In this document: piece after piece, positions 1-10,700 of the stretch
Position numbering within the stretch: position 1 is the stretch's first letter
Layout: every line of letters starts with the position of its first letter
Notes under the pieces: generated by a model
The model's database searches: none
What the model was told of the DNA's origin: nothing
The model's input: only the letters and a program-made list of their open reading frames with translations
Origin: Spirogloea muscicola
Lineage: Eukaryota > Streptophyta > Zygnematophyceae > Spirogloeales > Spirogloeaceae
DNA: 34,300 nt
Assembly: GCA_009602725.1 (NCBI GenBank)
Contig: WELB01000245.1
Span: 26,089 to 60,388 of the forward strand
Direction: 5' to 3'
Translations under genes and position numbers: made by a program

Positions 1-16
1 CGGCGACGGCGGCGGC

Positions 17-47
<31 letters not shown>

Positions 48-48
48 T
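1..48. repeat. (CGG)n triplet repeat
   Basis: A nearly pure CGG/GGC triplet run at the left edge, with one GAC and one GTG-type interruption. It lies upstream of the phenylalanyl-tRNA synthetase gene and continues off the window. Other GGC/GCC tracts near gene 5' ends occur at 349-391, 9343-9421 and 29994-30041, and one abuts the N gap at 12964. Confidence 0.9.
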
Positions 49-357
49 GACTGGTGCGCCAGAGCCGGCAGTGGGTTATCAAAAGGCAGAGTGCCGTCGG
101 CGGGAGCGGCAGCTTGACCACTGCGAGCTCGCTTGGCGGTGGCATCTCGCGCCAGTGGCCGTGGCCGCGGCCATTCCCGTCGCGGAGGGAGCTGGCGCGG
201 ATGCCGTCTCCGGATCGCCGCTGAGCGCGGTCAGTGGCCAGCGCCGCCTCGTCACAGGCGTGGGGGAGCCGCTCGGGGCGTCGCCAGACCCGCCGGCCAT
301 GTGAAGCCCGGAGGCTATGGCCGACGACGAATTGGAGGCGCCGCTGCTGCCGCCGCC

Positions 358-388
<31 letters not shown>

Positions 389-477
389 CCGCTTCCGCAG
401 CAGCAGCAGCGAGCCGCCTCCTCGCGGTCCAGCATCCCGGAGATCTCACCGCCCCCGCCGCCGCCGCCGGCGCCGCC
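49..477 (+). promoter_or_regulatory. 5' region of the PheRS beta gene
   Basis: GC-rich DNA between the CGG run and the start codon at 478, expected to hold the promoter and 5' UTR. No TATA box is evident. It contains a CCG repeat (349-391). Three ATGs precede the true start and are out of frame with it: 200 (a 7-codon ORF), 299 (ATG directly followed by TGA) and 317 (a long frame overlapping exon 1). Whether they are transcribed cannot be told from sequence. Confidence 0.5.
349..391. repeat. (CCG)n triplet repeat
   Basis: CCG/GCC triplet run with one GGC interruption, about 90 bases before the PheRS beta start codon and probably in its 5' UTR. Confidence 0.85.
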
Positions 478-3400
478 ATGCCGACCATCGGCGTGGGGCG
501 CGACAACCTGTTCCGGGCGCTCGGCCGCACTTACAGTAAGTCGAGTCAAGCACGTTAGCATTAACACCAGCGTTAAGGTCATGACGGAAAGGCAGGGCAA
601 GGCTGTGGCCGCTGCTGTAGCAGCAGGCTTCGGCAAGCTGTGACGCGTAAGGGCCGAGAGTGAGCTTCAAAGGGTTTTAGGTTAGGATAACGAGTAATTG
701 GGTTAGGGTTCAGTGGGGGAGGGGTTAGGTCTTAAGGCGCTGGCGCCGATTCTCAATCTTGAGAGCCAGGAGCAGACGTCCAGAATGACAGCTGAGTTTT
801 GCCCAACGGGCTCCCGCCTGAGCTCCTTGCCTCTTCTGCAGCCGAGGACGAGTTCGACGAGCTCTGCTTCGAGTTCGGGATCGAGCTCGACGACGTGGTG
901 AGTGGCACGGCAACGGCCGCTTTCCTAATCTCCTCGAATATATGTTGTTGTTTTGACATTGTAGCTTTGTAATTCCAAAAGCGATTGGTCCTATCATTGC
1001 GGACGAGGCATTCGTCGAGCCCTGCGGCCTGTCTTTGTGCTTGCTGCCATCGGCCCACTGTTTGAGCTGACCCGCATTGCCTCTTGGTACCCGATTAAGC
1101 CCTTGTTTAAGTCCTGGACCCCGTGGCAGCTGCATAAGTGACTCTGCTAACCAGCTTTCAGATGCTGAGTTCCACAAGTCCAGGATTCTAGCACCCTTGA
1201 ACCTACTACAACAACAACTATTAGCACGAAGTCAGACCTTTACCCTGACCGTAATTCTTAGTGTCCAATATAGATACTTAGTTGTTCTCCTCTTTTGTCC
1301 TGGCCGACCCCGTCATGGGTTGTGCAGACCACAGAGAAGGCTATCATCCGCAAGGAAAAGCACCTGGACGATGAAGAGGCCGATGCCGACGAGGAGGTCA
1401 TCTACAAAATCGAGGTGCCGGCGAACAGGTCCGGCAGGACGCGCTCGAATCGCACTTCTGGTCGTCAAGCGAGCCAAGCATGAGAGTCTCACCAGTTTGG
1501 CACTTGACAATCCCTTTGTCAGGCATTACTGCGGCTTCCTCTTACTAGTTGGGCGACAAATTTTGGTGTAATGCGCAACAGGTACGACCTCCTGTGCTTG
1601 GAGGGGCTCGCACGCGCGCTGCGCATCTTCCTCAGCACCGAGTCGACGCCCGAGTTCCGCCTTGCTGCCGGGCCGCCGCCGCTCCAGATGACCGTCCTCC
1701 CGGAGGTGCCACATAGCCTGTAGCCTGCGTCTAGTACTGCTCATTAAGAGGGGCCACTTCTTGATGTTTCACCAGAAGTTTGTCCCGCCCCTTCATCTTA
1801 ATCTATATTTATATTAATGTATATGTTCAAAACCGCCCAGAAGCAGAGGATGCACGTTGAGCGCCGCAGTGCAGGCAAGGACGCTTTGCCGCATACTAAC
1901 AAAGGTGCACCGATGTGGGCGTTATTCAGACCGCCCTCATCCGTCCATTCATAGTCTGCGCCGCCCTGCGCGGCGTGTCGTTCGACCAGACGAGCTATGA
2001 CAGCTTCATCGAGCTGCAAGACCGGCTGCATCAGAACATCTGCCGGTGAGCTCCATGTGCAACAGTTGCGTTACTGTTCTCCAGATCTGACACCTCGATG
2101 TTGTACTTGTGTGCGAGTAGATCGCCTCATTGTGAAGCTTGTAATACAGGACCGATTACTGTAGTGAAAAACTTGGCAGTCTTATGAATCACTGCCCTTC
2201 CATCTCCTCGCGTGGCCTTCATGCTGCTTTGTCATTTCAGGAGGAGGACGCTTGTCTCCATTGGCACGCACGACCTCGCCAAGGTCCAGGAGCCTTTCAC
2301 ATATGAGGTGCGCATACTAGACCTGATTGCAACTCTTAACCTTCAAAATGACTGACAACTATATGACCAGTCAACAATGATGGAAAATGCTAGCTTTGCC
2401 TTGCCGATGTCGCAAGTGGGAGAAAAGGATTGTACATGAGTGCATATAGCAAGGGCTGCACTTTGACCTCCTGCCCGCTGTCTCACTCTGGCGTCTTTGG
2501 CAGCAGGCTCTTCCGCCAATGGACATCAACTTCGTGCCGCTGAAGCAGGTCCGACTATGTGGGGCTCCTCCATTCCAAAAGAATGTCTAACTGCTAAAGC
2601 TTCAGGTTTCTTCCAGAGTGCACTTTGGACCTTCTGCTTGAGACCACTTCATATTCTTTGAGACTACACCGTGAAGCTAGACTCGCGGGTTCTCAGTCAC
2701 TTATGTGCAAACTTTCTAAGACGGGCATCTGCATCCCCTCATGTTGCAGACACGGAGCTTCAATGGCATGGAGCTGATGGAGTTCTATAAGGTGGATATA
2801 TGCCGCTTGATTGCGCCTACATAGTTATCACCCGTAGCTAGTAGCACTATGTCATATCCCCTTCAATGAAGACATGTGATCTCAGACTTGTACTTGGTTC
2901 TGTAGCAAGCCAGTGGAGTGCTGTCCAACTGGATATAGGCCGGCGAGCACAAATCTAGGCAAGCTTCACAGAGCTTTGCATCATACTTATTTCTTGTGCT
3001 CCTTTTCATGTGCTCATTGGCTTCTTCTGCCCGGAGATGTCCGCAGTCAGACAACAAGCTCAAGAAATTTTTGCACATCATTGCCGACTCGCCGGTCTTC
3101 CCGGTCGTCCTCGACAAGAACAGGCATGGTGGTTGGCTAGACCTGGACATAGTGGAGTGATTTTAGAAGACAATCACAATAGATTGTAGTGCAATATGTC
3201 AGGCTGTCAAGGCTCCTGTCGTCTCATTAATTGGGTTTTATCGTGACCCAATATGAAGAGCTTCATAAAGGTGCAATTAGCAAAACGCTTTTGATTTATT
3301 GACTCGGTGGCGTCTGAGTGCTGCATTCTGCTGCGCTGCAGGGCAGTGCTGTCGCTGCCGCCCATCATCAACGGAGCTCTGTCAGCCATGTCGGCGAGCA

Positions 3401-6400
3401 CCCGGGACGTCCTCCTCGAGGTCACCGCGCTTGACCTCACCAAGGCCAATATCGTGCTCAACACCATGGCAAGTGGCGCCCTCCCTGCCGACCACGCCAG
3501 CAGCCGCTTCTCCAGCATGGAGCTTCATGCTGAGGGCTGTGGAAGAACGATTGCAAGGTTAGGGTCAGGGTTCGGAGAGTCTGGCGGCTGTTTGTCACTT
3601 ACTTGGGGAAATGTTTACTTGTCAGCCGTTCTGACCTTATCATTATGGCCAGGTTTCATCATCCACTGGACTTAAGCTATTATCTGACTCTGTGACTTGC
3701 AGGTAGCAGACGTGATAGCTGATGGGCTAAGTCAGCCCGTGAGGCACAGCCCAGAAGGTCATTGCCTGACCTTGGCCTTGCACTTTTTGCAGGTGACAAT
3801 GTTTGCACAGCTGTGCAAGAGGCCGTTTGAGGTGGAGCCCGTGGTGGTGGTAGAGGCAGATGGCACGAGCACGTCAACGCCCAACCTCAGCATGAAGTTT
3901 ATCGAGGTCGACAATGCCTACATTAATGGCCACATTGGCATTAAACAGAGAGCATCAGAGGTTGGCGCCTACTCGATAGACATAATATGTATTCTATTTG
4001 TGGTCTTTATTTGTGGTCTGTAGAGCTCATTTTACTGATACATTCAGCAGCTCGTTGAACCTGTGCTAGCATGCAGGTGGCCTGTTCACCTTTTCAGTCA
4101 ATATCGAAGTAGATTGCAACGTGAAAGCTTGCACATCATGTTGCCACTTGTGGCATTGATGCTCTTGCAAAGTCAGTTTTCCCCTTGAGACACAGCTGCA
4201 TTGACTCAGGCCAATACATAGTATTGTACTCACGCTTCAATCGTGCTGCTTGTTTGTAGGCCGCGTCTTTGCTCACGAGAATGCAGCTGCCATCAACAGC
4301 CATAGACGAGGGCGGCGTGGATGGGTTTGGTGGCCGGCTTCGTGTGTCTGTGCCACCGACGCGCTCCGACGTCCTCCACGCCTGCGATGTGATGGAGGTT
4401 CCTTCCGCTTACTGCTGTTCTGGTCCACTGCTCTTCTCATTTCGTCAAATTTTTCCTACTTGGCCAGAAATGTTGATGTCAAGCCATCATAACGAATCAT
4501 TGTTGGTATACAATTACATATAGTGGCCTTTTTTTACGAGTACTACAGGATGCTGTAGCTTGTGAAGTCGCCAGCATCACGACCTAGCGGTACTCACAAG
4601 TTGGTCGCTGGTGATTATCCTGCTTCAGGACGTGGCAATTGCGTACGGGTACAACAATATCACAAAGACCGTGCCCAGGATTGCGACGCAGGGCCGCCAG
4701 CAGGTTGTCAACCACTTCAGCGACTTGCTCAGGGCGGAGGTCAGCAGCCATTCGCAGTTGCCTGCATGTCCCACTTGTGGGATCCTGTGCTTCAGGCTGT
4801 CTCCAAACCACTTCATGACACCGTTCTTGACTGTCTTGTGTCGGCCTCCATGTTGAGCAGAGGCATATACCTTGCCCTTTTAAATATTTCTAGTCATTTT
4901 CTAGGCATGTGTTTCAGGACTTGAGGATCTCGGCAAGGGTCTAGCCCTCGCGTTGACCATGCATCCACACAATTACTTTGCTGTCATTGCTGTGCATGCT
5001 GCCTATAAGGTCGACTTGGAGACAATGAGAATCTTAATGCTTCGCTGTGGCTGCAGGTGGCGCAGGCGGGGTTCACAGAAGTCCTCACCTTCTCCTTGAT
5101 ATCACTCGCCGAGAACTTCCAAATGATGAATCGCCCAAACGATGGCGCAACAGCTGTCAAGATCAGCAACCCACGTTCCTCTGAGTTTGAGGTCAGTCTT
5201 CGTCACAGTTTTCCTCAATGTTGCCCGTGCACTTCATAACCATGTGCAGCAATTTGATTCAGTGAAGGATAGCGCTTGTTTGATAAGTCGGACGCCTCAG
5301 CATTGGAAATGCATGCAATCTCAGACTGACATGTAGCATTTGGTTATATCCAGGTCATAAATTAGCAGCCTTCAAATAGGGCATTGAAGATTACGCTGAC
5401 CGTCACCATGACCTTGCTTGGGTTCTCAGGTTGTCAGATCAAGCTTACTTCCAGGGATGCTGAAGACTCTGAGCCACAACAAGGAGGCACCACGTCCTGT
5501 CAAGGTCTGCAACTGTCTTTGACAGGTTGAAGATGGGCTATCAAGAAGATCCGGCAGCATGTAGCATCGTATTACTATGTTCGCATCATTCAATATAAAT
5601 GCGTGTCACGAAGGTATTCTGGGTGATAGACTGCCAGCCGATGTGCTGGCACATGCAGCTTGAGATCATAAGGTAGTCAGGAATGATGTTGCAGAGAATG
5701 TCATGAAGCTGCCTGAATGTCATGGGTCGCGGCGGCAATGTGAGCCTAGCAGCTATTTGAGGTGTCGGACGTGGCGAGGTTGGACCCAAGCAAGGACGTC
5801 GGCGCGTGCAATCTCCGGCACATGGTTGCGTCCTTCTGCGGTCTCACCTCCGGCTTTGAGGTGACCATGCTGCTCTCTTGAGATTGTGGTCAGCATGAGT
5901 CCCATCACTTTCCCAACTTGTCATTTTGAGTTGTGGAAGGCACGTGGCAGCACCTCTTACCCCGTCTCCCATGACCTATGGCTGGGTTTGTCCCCAGTAT
6001 TTTGTGCAGCACTAAACCCTATACTAGACTCAGTTAACAGGACATTTGTAAGGCTAGAATTGGCCTCTCTTTCAATGTCATGCGCACCGTGCGCCTTCTC
6101 TCTATACTAGAGGTTCTGGTGTTGTTGTGAGGTTATTCGTGTGCAATTTGGCAGCTTCACAAGGCTCTTCTGTTATTGCCGTTTAGGAGTTCATGTATTT
6201 GGGTGGGTGATGCATGCAGGTCATTCATGGCCTGGTGGACCGTGTGATGGAGGTAGCTGGAGTTGGACCTTTGTCAGAGGAGTTGCCACAAGGCTACTAC
6301 ATAAAGGCGTCCCAGGTAGAAATTGACTGGATGATGTACTCCTGTGACACTGCAGAATTGGACCCGTCAGCAAGCCTCACCTTGCTTACTGATCGCACAA

Positions 6401-6904
6401 TAGGCAATCCTCAATGTGATTGACAAGCAGATTATACTGGCTTTCTTGTTGATAACGAGCATGACCCAGGTTGTGACCCAGGGCTATCACAACCTGCACT
6501 TCTCAGGGCAATAAGTTTGATGCATTCGTCTTGGTTAAGCCTGACAAGATCCTTGAACTCAGAGTCACTAGCTGTGGTAACACTTGCTTGTCTGCCAGCA
6601 AGGAGAGTTCTTTCCAGGCAGGCAAGCAGACATCATTTGCAGGGGCCAGAAGATCGGCACCTTCGGCGTGATACACCCCGAGGTGAGGCTGATAACGATT
6701 GGATCTCAATCAAAATCGCTGCTTGCATGGTGTCCCAGGGCTTCGCTTCATGCTTACGATTAGATGAGTAGCAGCTACAATTCGGCAAAACCATATCACC
6801 AATGCATTTAAGCAATTATCATTTTGCAGATTCTTGAGAAGTTCGACATCTTAGACCCCTGCACTGCCATGGAGCTGGACGTGAGTGAGCTTCTGCAAGT
6901 ATGA
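478..6904 (+). CDS. FARSB: Phenylalanyl-tRNA synthetase beta subunit, cytosolic type (19 exons)
   Basis: Beta chain of the cytosolic alpha2beta2 enzyme that charges tRNA-Phe. Exons: 478-535, 842-897, 1328-1428, 1582-1705, 1930-2045, 2241-2307, 2507-2548, 2750-2791, 3047-3128, 3347-3468, 3793-3960, 4260-4397, 4629-4739, 5057-5191, 5430-5504, 5753-5860, 6220-6315, 6599-6682, 6830-6904. All phases agree and give 599 aa (human FARSB is about 590). The start [12 protein letters not shown] matches the eukaryotic N-terminus. Hallmarks in order: [61 protein letters not shown], the B5-like tRNA/DNA-binding module (about 305-378, [21 protein letters not shown]), the catalytic-like fold from about 400 ([19 protein letters not shown]), and [10 protein letters not shown] near the end. 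Intron 10 (3469-3792) has a GC donor (ATG|GCAAGT). The exon 9/10 junction could also be 3123/3342 with a GC donor, changing one residue. Confidence 0.97.
671..730 (+). repeat. Degenerate telomere-like TTTTAGG/TTAGGG units in PheRS intron 1
   Basis: Intron 1 contains loosely spaced AGGGTTTTAGG, GTTAGG and GGGTTAGGGTT units, similar to plant/algal TTTAGGG telomeric repeats but degenerate and interrupted. A weaker relative (GGTTAGGGTCAGGGTTCGG) is in intron 10 near 3556. Confidence 0.45.
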
Positions 6905-7931
6905 CCAAAGTCCATGGCGTGAAGTTGCATGCAGATGTCTATTCCTGCCAAAGCTTAGAGAGTTGGTCAGACATTTACTTGCAAACGTCAGTAGTGGTAG
7001 TTGGCACTGGCTGGTGCCTTCCCATCAGTACTGCACTTATGAACCGGTGTTATCAGTGGAAAAGACGAGCCGAAGTGGCGTTGCACATTGTGCAGCTGTC
7101 TCAAATTTTGTCATTTGGATGGCAATACAACATCAATGAGCTGTGTATCCTAACATTGGTTACACCATTGCATCACTGTGCTGCTTTCTCTGGGATCAAG
7201 TGGTGGTATGCATGCGGCATACTTAAACGGCTGCCACATGCAGATGTGTCAGATTTTGAGAGTGCCAATTTTGCAGCAATTTCCACAAGCAACTAATGGC
7301 TCCATTCCAGATGACAATTTCAGTACTCTTATCATGTTGTGGCAGAAAGTAGCAGTAAGTAAATGATAATATTTTGTACTGGTGTTTTAGAAAGGAATAC
7401 TCAACTTGGGAGTTGCAGCAAGGTAGTTGCGAAGCGAATGTAATCGCTTGATCAATTCATTTTAAACAACCCTTCGACTTCAGCTTGGAATTATTGGCAT
7501 TTGTTGCTCATGGAATTAGGCAATAATCTGTCTTTCACTCTAGAGGACTGAGATATTTACATGCAGAAAACCAACAGGTAACCTGTTTGCCATGTGCATA
7601 AAACATCTGCAGTTGACATGTAGATTGATCCGTTTTCTAGCTTATAAAGCCAAGGATTGATGGAACTTATACTAATGCACAGACACATAGCGACCAGATT
7701 AACTAAACAAGTATTGCATTTCGTTTTGAATGTTCACAACAAGATCACTGGTGGCAGCATTCCGGGAACATTTTCCAGTATCCAGCAATTACAAGATGTA
7801 AGAAAAGCCAGGAAACAAGTAACAAGATATCATTCTGGGGCTAAAGTAGCCCACAAAGTGCTGAGGTAGTGTTTAGGGGTGGTCTTGGACTCTACACTGT
7901 GACAATACTGCCTACATCCTTCAAACAATTC
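6905..7931. other. Convergent intergenic region (two 3' ends)
   Basis: About 1 kb between the PheRS beta stop and the LEA stop, genes facing each other. I see no supportable gene. It should hold both 3' UTRs. TGTAA, the usual chlorophyte polyadenylation signal, occurs on the + strand at 7439-7443 and on the - strand at 7789-7793, about 140 bases past the LEA stop. Their use is inferred. Confidence 0.5.
7789..7793 (-). other. Candidate polyadenylation signal (TGTAA) of the LEA gene
   Basis: TTACA on the + strand reads TGTAA on the LEA strand, 139 bases after its stop codon. TGTAA is the common green-algal signal, but a 5-mer occurs often by chance. Confidence 0.3.
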
Positions 7932-9316
7932 TCACTTGCTTCGCGCCTGAAGCTCATCCTTAGCGCCCTCCGCAGCAGCACCAACTCTGTTGCCGGCATC
8001 TTTGGCGGTAGAGCTCAAGTCATGGCCAGCCTGGTTGGCAGAGGACTTGAAGTCATGGCCAGCTTGGCCGGCAGAGGACCTGGTGTTATCAGCAGCCTCC
8101 TGCGTCTTGGCAGAGGCGGAGTTGTACGCATCAGACGCCGCACTGGTGACAGTGTTGTATGCGTTGCTGGCGACCTCCGTAACCTTGTCATATGTCTGGC
8201 CTGCGACGGACTTGGTGTTTTCCGCGGCCTGGCCGGCGGTCTGCAGAAATTGCAGGAATAGCACGAGCGTACGAGTGAGTTTCACACCATCTCAAAGCTT
8301 GTGTTACCAGATCACAATAGCAAGCTTTGCACAGGGGTAGCCAAGCCAAAGTGGTAGATGTCACTAACCGCCTTGGTCTGGTCAGTTGCCTCAGCAGTCT
8401 TGCCAGCAATGGTGTTGTACACATTGCTCGCGGTCTCAGCGACCTTGTCATATGTTTGTCCAAGGTACGACTTCGTGTTCTCAGCAGCCTGGCCAGCGTT
8501 CTGCAGCAATCAAATGTTGGAGGCAAATGAGACTAGCACTTCACGAATTTAGCAGTTCACAACTGACAGGCAATCACAATAGCATGAATCACTCCTACTA
8601 ACTTGGTACTTCTACAACCATCAATCTACTAAATCAAGAACTTTGGACACTTCCACAACATAATGTAAACAACACAACAGCAGCATATCGTAAATCATAC
8701 AAAAGAACGAATTTGCAGACATAACATCTTCTTGTCTGTCCAAAATACTCCAAACGACTTCTCTATTTATGCTGACGTGGTAAAGTAATCATGTCAAGTC
8801 AAGCAATCTCACATCCTTGGCGCTGTAGTAAGCATCCTGCGTGTTGGCCTTGGTGTAGTCAGCAGTGTCCTGTGACTTGGCAGAGAGGTTGTCAAGGGCA
8901 TTGCTGGTCGCCTGCGAGGCCTGGTTGTACGCAGACTGCACCGACTCCTGAGCTCTGGTCGCAGCGTCCTGGGCGCCGGAGTGCGCGTCCTTGGCGGCGC
9001 CCTGGGCCTGGTTGCCGAACTGGTTCAGCTTGTCGCCGGCCTTGTTGAGGCCCTCCTCGGTCTTATCGGCAGCGTGGCCCACATTGTCGCGGCTCTTGTC
9101 ATATCTGCAGGCGGCGATGCAACGTCGGGCCACGGTGAGCCCAGACAGCAAAGGCAGACCGCTCCACTGTAAGCTCTCCCAACGCCCGGCGTCGCAGCGT
9201 CATCCGACAACTGTGCGGCGCAACACATCATGCCAAGGCCTCGTGCATCGACGCTCGAGATACACGTAACGCGCCATGGAGCTGGCACGAGATGCGCGAT
9301 AAACTCACGTCGACAT
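7932..9316 (-). CDS. LEA-like stress protein (late embryogenesis abundant, group 3/4 type), 4 exons
   Basis: Exons on the - strand: 9316-9309, 9104-8813, 8500-8369, 8240-7932, giving 246 aa. The first exon is only 8 bases and splices to give MSTYDKSRDN. The protein is extremely hydrophilic and rich in Ala, Lys, Asp, Gln, Asn and Thr, with no signal peptide and no hydrophobic core. It carries degenerate 11-residue-like amphipathic motifs (AADKTEEGLNKAGDK, AKDAHSGAQDAATRAQES) typical of LEA proteins, which are disordered in water, fold to helices on drying and protect proteins and membranes. Exons 3 and 4 begin with near copies of one module (AGQAAENTKS..GQTYDKV) and the introns around exon 3 are phase 0. 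The DNA upstream has G-box/ABRE-like motifs. Role and cytosolic location are inferred from composition. An apolipoprotein-like helical repeat protein is the alternative description. Confidence 0.85.
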
Positions 9317-9342
9317 GGCGGGCGACGGGATTAAGGCGACGT

Positions 9343-9380
<38 letters not shown>

Positions 9381-9421
9381 TGCGGCGGTGGCGGCGGCGG
9401 CGGCGGCGGCGGAGGCGGTGG
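9343..9421. repeat. (GGC)n triplet repeat upstream of the LEA gene
   Basis: GGC run with TGC, GTG and GAG interruptions, starting 27 bases upstream of the LEA start codon and so probably in its 5' UTR or core promoter (read as GCC on that strand). Confidence 0.85.
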
Positions 9422-9503
9422 AGGAGAGGAAGATGAGAAGTTGAGGAGGCATCGGGCTGGAGCCGTCGTTATGAAGGCACGGGGCCCTCCACGCCGTGCC
9501 GCG

Positions 9504-9593
9504 ACACGTGGCGCACCCCTGTGCGGGGGTGGGGCGCAGCGAGACGCGTGTCGTCCGCAGGTGGGCCGGGCGCCACGAGAACGACGCGTGTCC
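9504..9593 (-). promoter_or_regulatory. ABRE/G-box and CE3-like motif cluster upstream of the LEA gene
   Basis: About 190-280 bases upstream of the LEA start codon are ACACGTGGC at 9504-9512 (the classic plant ABRE/G-box form) and two ACGCGTGTC motifs at 9544-9552 and 9584-9592, which resemble the CE3 coupling element of abscisic-acid and desiccation responsive plant promoters. A further CACGTG lies at 9743-9748. In land plants ABRE plus CE3 drives LEA genes through bZIP factors. That the same holds here is inference. The region is GC-rich, so chance matches are possible. Confidence 0.4.
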
Positions 9594-10095
9594 CTGCCGC
9601 GTCAGCGTGATCCTACCGGTTCCGCGTACCGGGCGCCCCTGGAGTTGGGGCCCGTGAGGGTTTCCAGAGCTGCCCGCACTGTTCGGGCAGCCCCCGGGAG
9701 GACGAGGCTGCCCAATCTGCCCCGCGATCACTGTAACTGGAGCACGTGGAAGCTTGAGCGGACTTCCGTCAAATGGATGGGTTTGTGGAGGCAGCAGACC
9801 TCACAAATACAAATTTTGCAATTGCCCGGACATCCGGCGCAGATGTTCCCAGCTCCGGCCCTTCGACTGGAGCGCGTCGACAGGCAGGCGGGAAAGCCGG
9901 CAGCTAAGCCAAGCGACGACCCTCCGCGGATCCCTCGCCTTCCTCGCTATCTTATGGATAGTGCTGCGACTCGAGCTCCCTCCTGCCGCTGCCGGTGGAG
10001 TTACCCTCTGCGGCAACCCACCCGTCAGCTTGCTCAGAAGTTGTCGACGATGCGAACGGAGCGTCCCACTGACGCGAGGGCTTCGACAACTTCAC
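9594..10095. other. Spacer upstream of the LEA gene, no supported gene
   Basis: GC-rich spacer. A long + strand open frame (9315-10118) runs through it, but it begins with poly-Gly from the triplet repeat, has Arg/Pro-rich low-complexity composition and no recognisable motif, so I treat it as chance. Confidence 0.4.
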
Positions 10096-10184
10096 CCCAC
10101 TTCCAAGAAAAGGCCTAAAAGGCGCTAAGCAGCTACGAAGGGGCCTGAAGATGCTAAGTCAGAACAGGGGAGGATGGACCACTC
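10096..10184 (+). repeat. Dispersed repeat family, copy A (partial)
   Basis: Positions 10124-10181 align by hand without gaps to 30677-30734 at 49 of 58 bases (shared pieces include GCTAAGCAGC, GGGGCCTGAAGA and GGGAGGATGGACCA). The left part (AAGAAAAGGCCTAAAAGGCGCT) resembles 30266-30288. It is one end of the repeat whose other parts are at 10701-10962, 30588-30762 and 31049-31151. Confidence 0.65.
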
Positions 10185-10195
10185 AGTAGTTACGA

Positions 10196-10579
10196 GTGAG
10201 GAGCCTCAGAACCGACAGACTAGCTGCCGGAGTGTGTGGTGCCGAACAAAGAAAGCTGCAGCACTACTCCGATTACCCCCAATGCGATCAGCTCCTGCCA
10301 GCAGCAGTCGACATTTTTGGCTGCTTAGGTCCCCGTTTCCACACTCTCCTTCGAAATATTGCCAATGTAGGCTACATACGACATGCGGATGTGTTCCCGG
10401 CTGAGATGGGCTTGCCAGCTTCAAATCTGTCGTTCTTGCGACGTCGAGTTTCGGCCTGTTTGCAGAATGCTCCGGCTAATGCTTTGCACCAGAAAGCTGG
10501 GCGAGCTCTAGTTGGTGGCAGGAGGGCTTCATGTCTGCCATCTTGTATTCAGGCATCGATTAGCGACCTCTATGATTGA
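10196..10579 (+). pseudogene. Possible retrotransposon ORF fragment
   Basis: A 127-codon open frame beside repeat copies. Its translation includes YPQCDQLLPAAVDIFGCLGP, then FHTLLRNIANVG and LSFLRRRVSACLQNAPANAL. The arrangement (L.P.AVD.FG.LGP...LL..IA..........RR.S..LQ...A) is reminiscent of the segment after the reverse transcriptase domain in retroelements found in green algae, but I recognise it only by general pattern. There is no clear start and no RT catalytic motif, so at best it is a decayed 3' remnant. It may instead be a chance ORF. Confidence 0.3.
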
Positions 10580-10700
10580 ACTCGTTGTTACTGAGCGGGT
10601 CAATCTGCTATAGGTTATGTAGGTCTATAGATGTGCTTGCCTTTGTACTTGGCCATTTGGCCTTCTATCGTTTCAAATACACGAGATTTTCTGCCAAGAA

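Noticed and set aside
133-477. In-frame N-terminal extension of the PheRS beta protein, a possible organelle targeting peptide
   Set aside because: The frame is open and Arg/Ala-rich, but no ATG occurs in it before 478 and MPTIGVGRD matches the usual eukaryotic start. The poly-Ala comes from the CCG repeat.
8791-9269. Several + strand frames opposite the LEA exons
   Set aside because: They are shadows of the - strand LEA coding sequence, which has correct splice phases and LEA composition.
9315-10118. 267-codon + strand frame opposite the LEA start
   Set aside because: It starts inside the GGC repeat (poly-Gly), is Arg/Pro-rich without motifs, overlaps the LEA 5' end, and is explained by GC-rich DNA with few stops.
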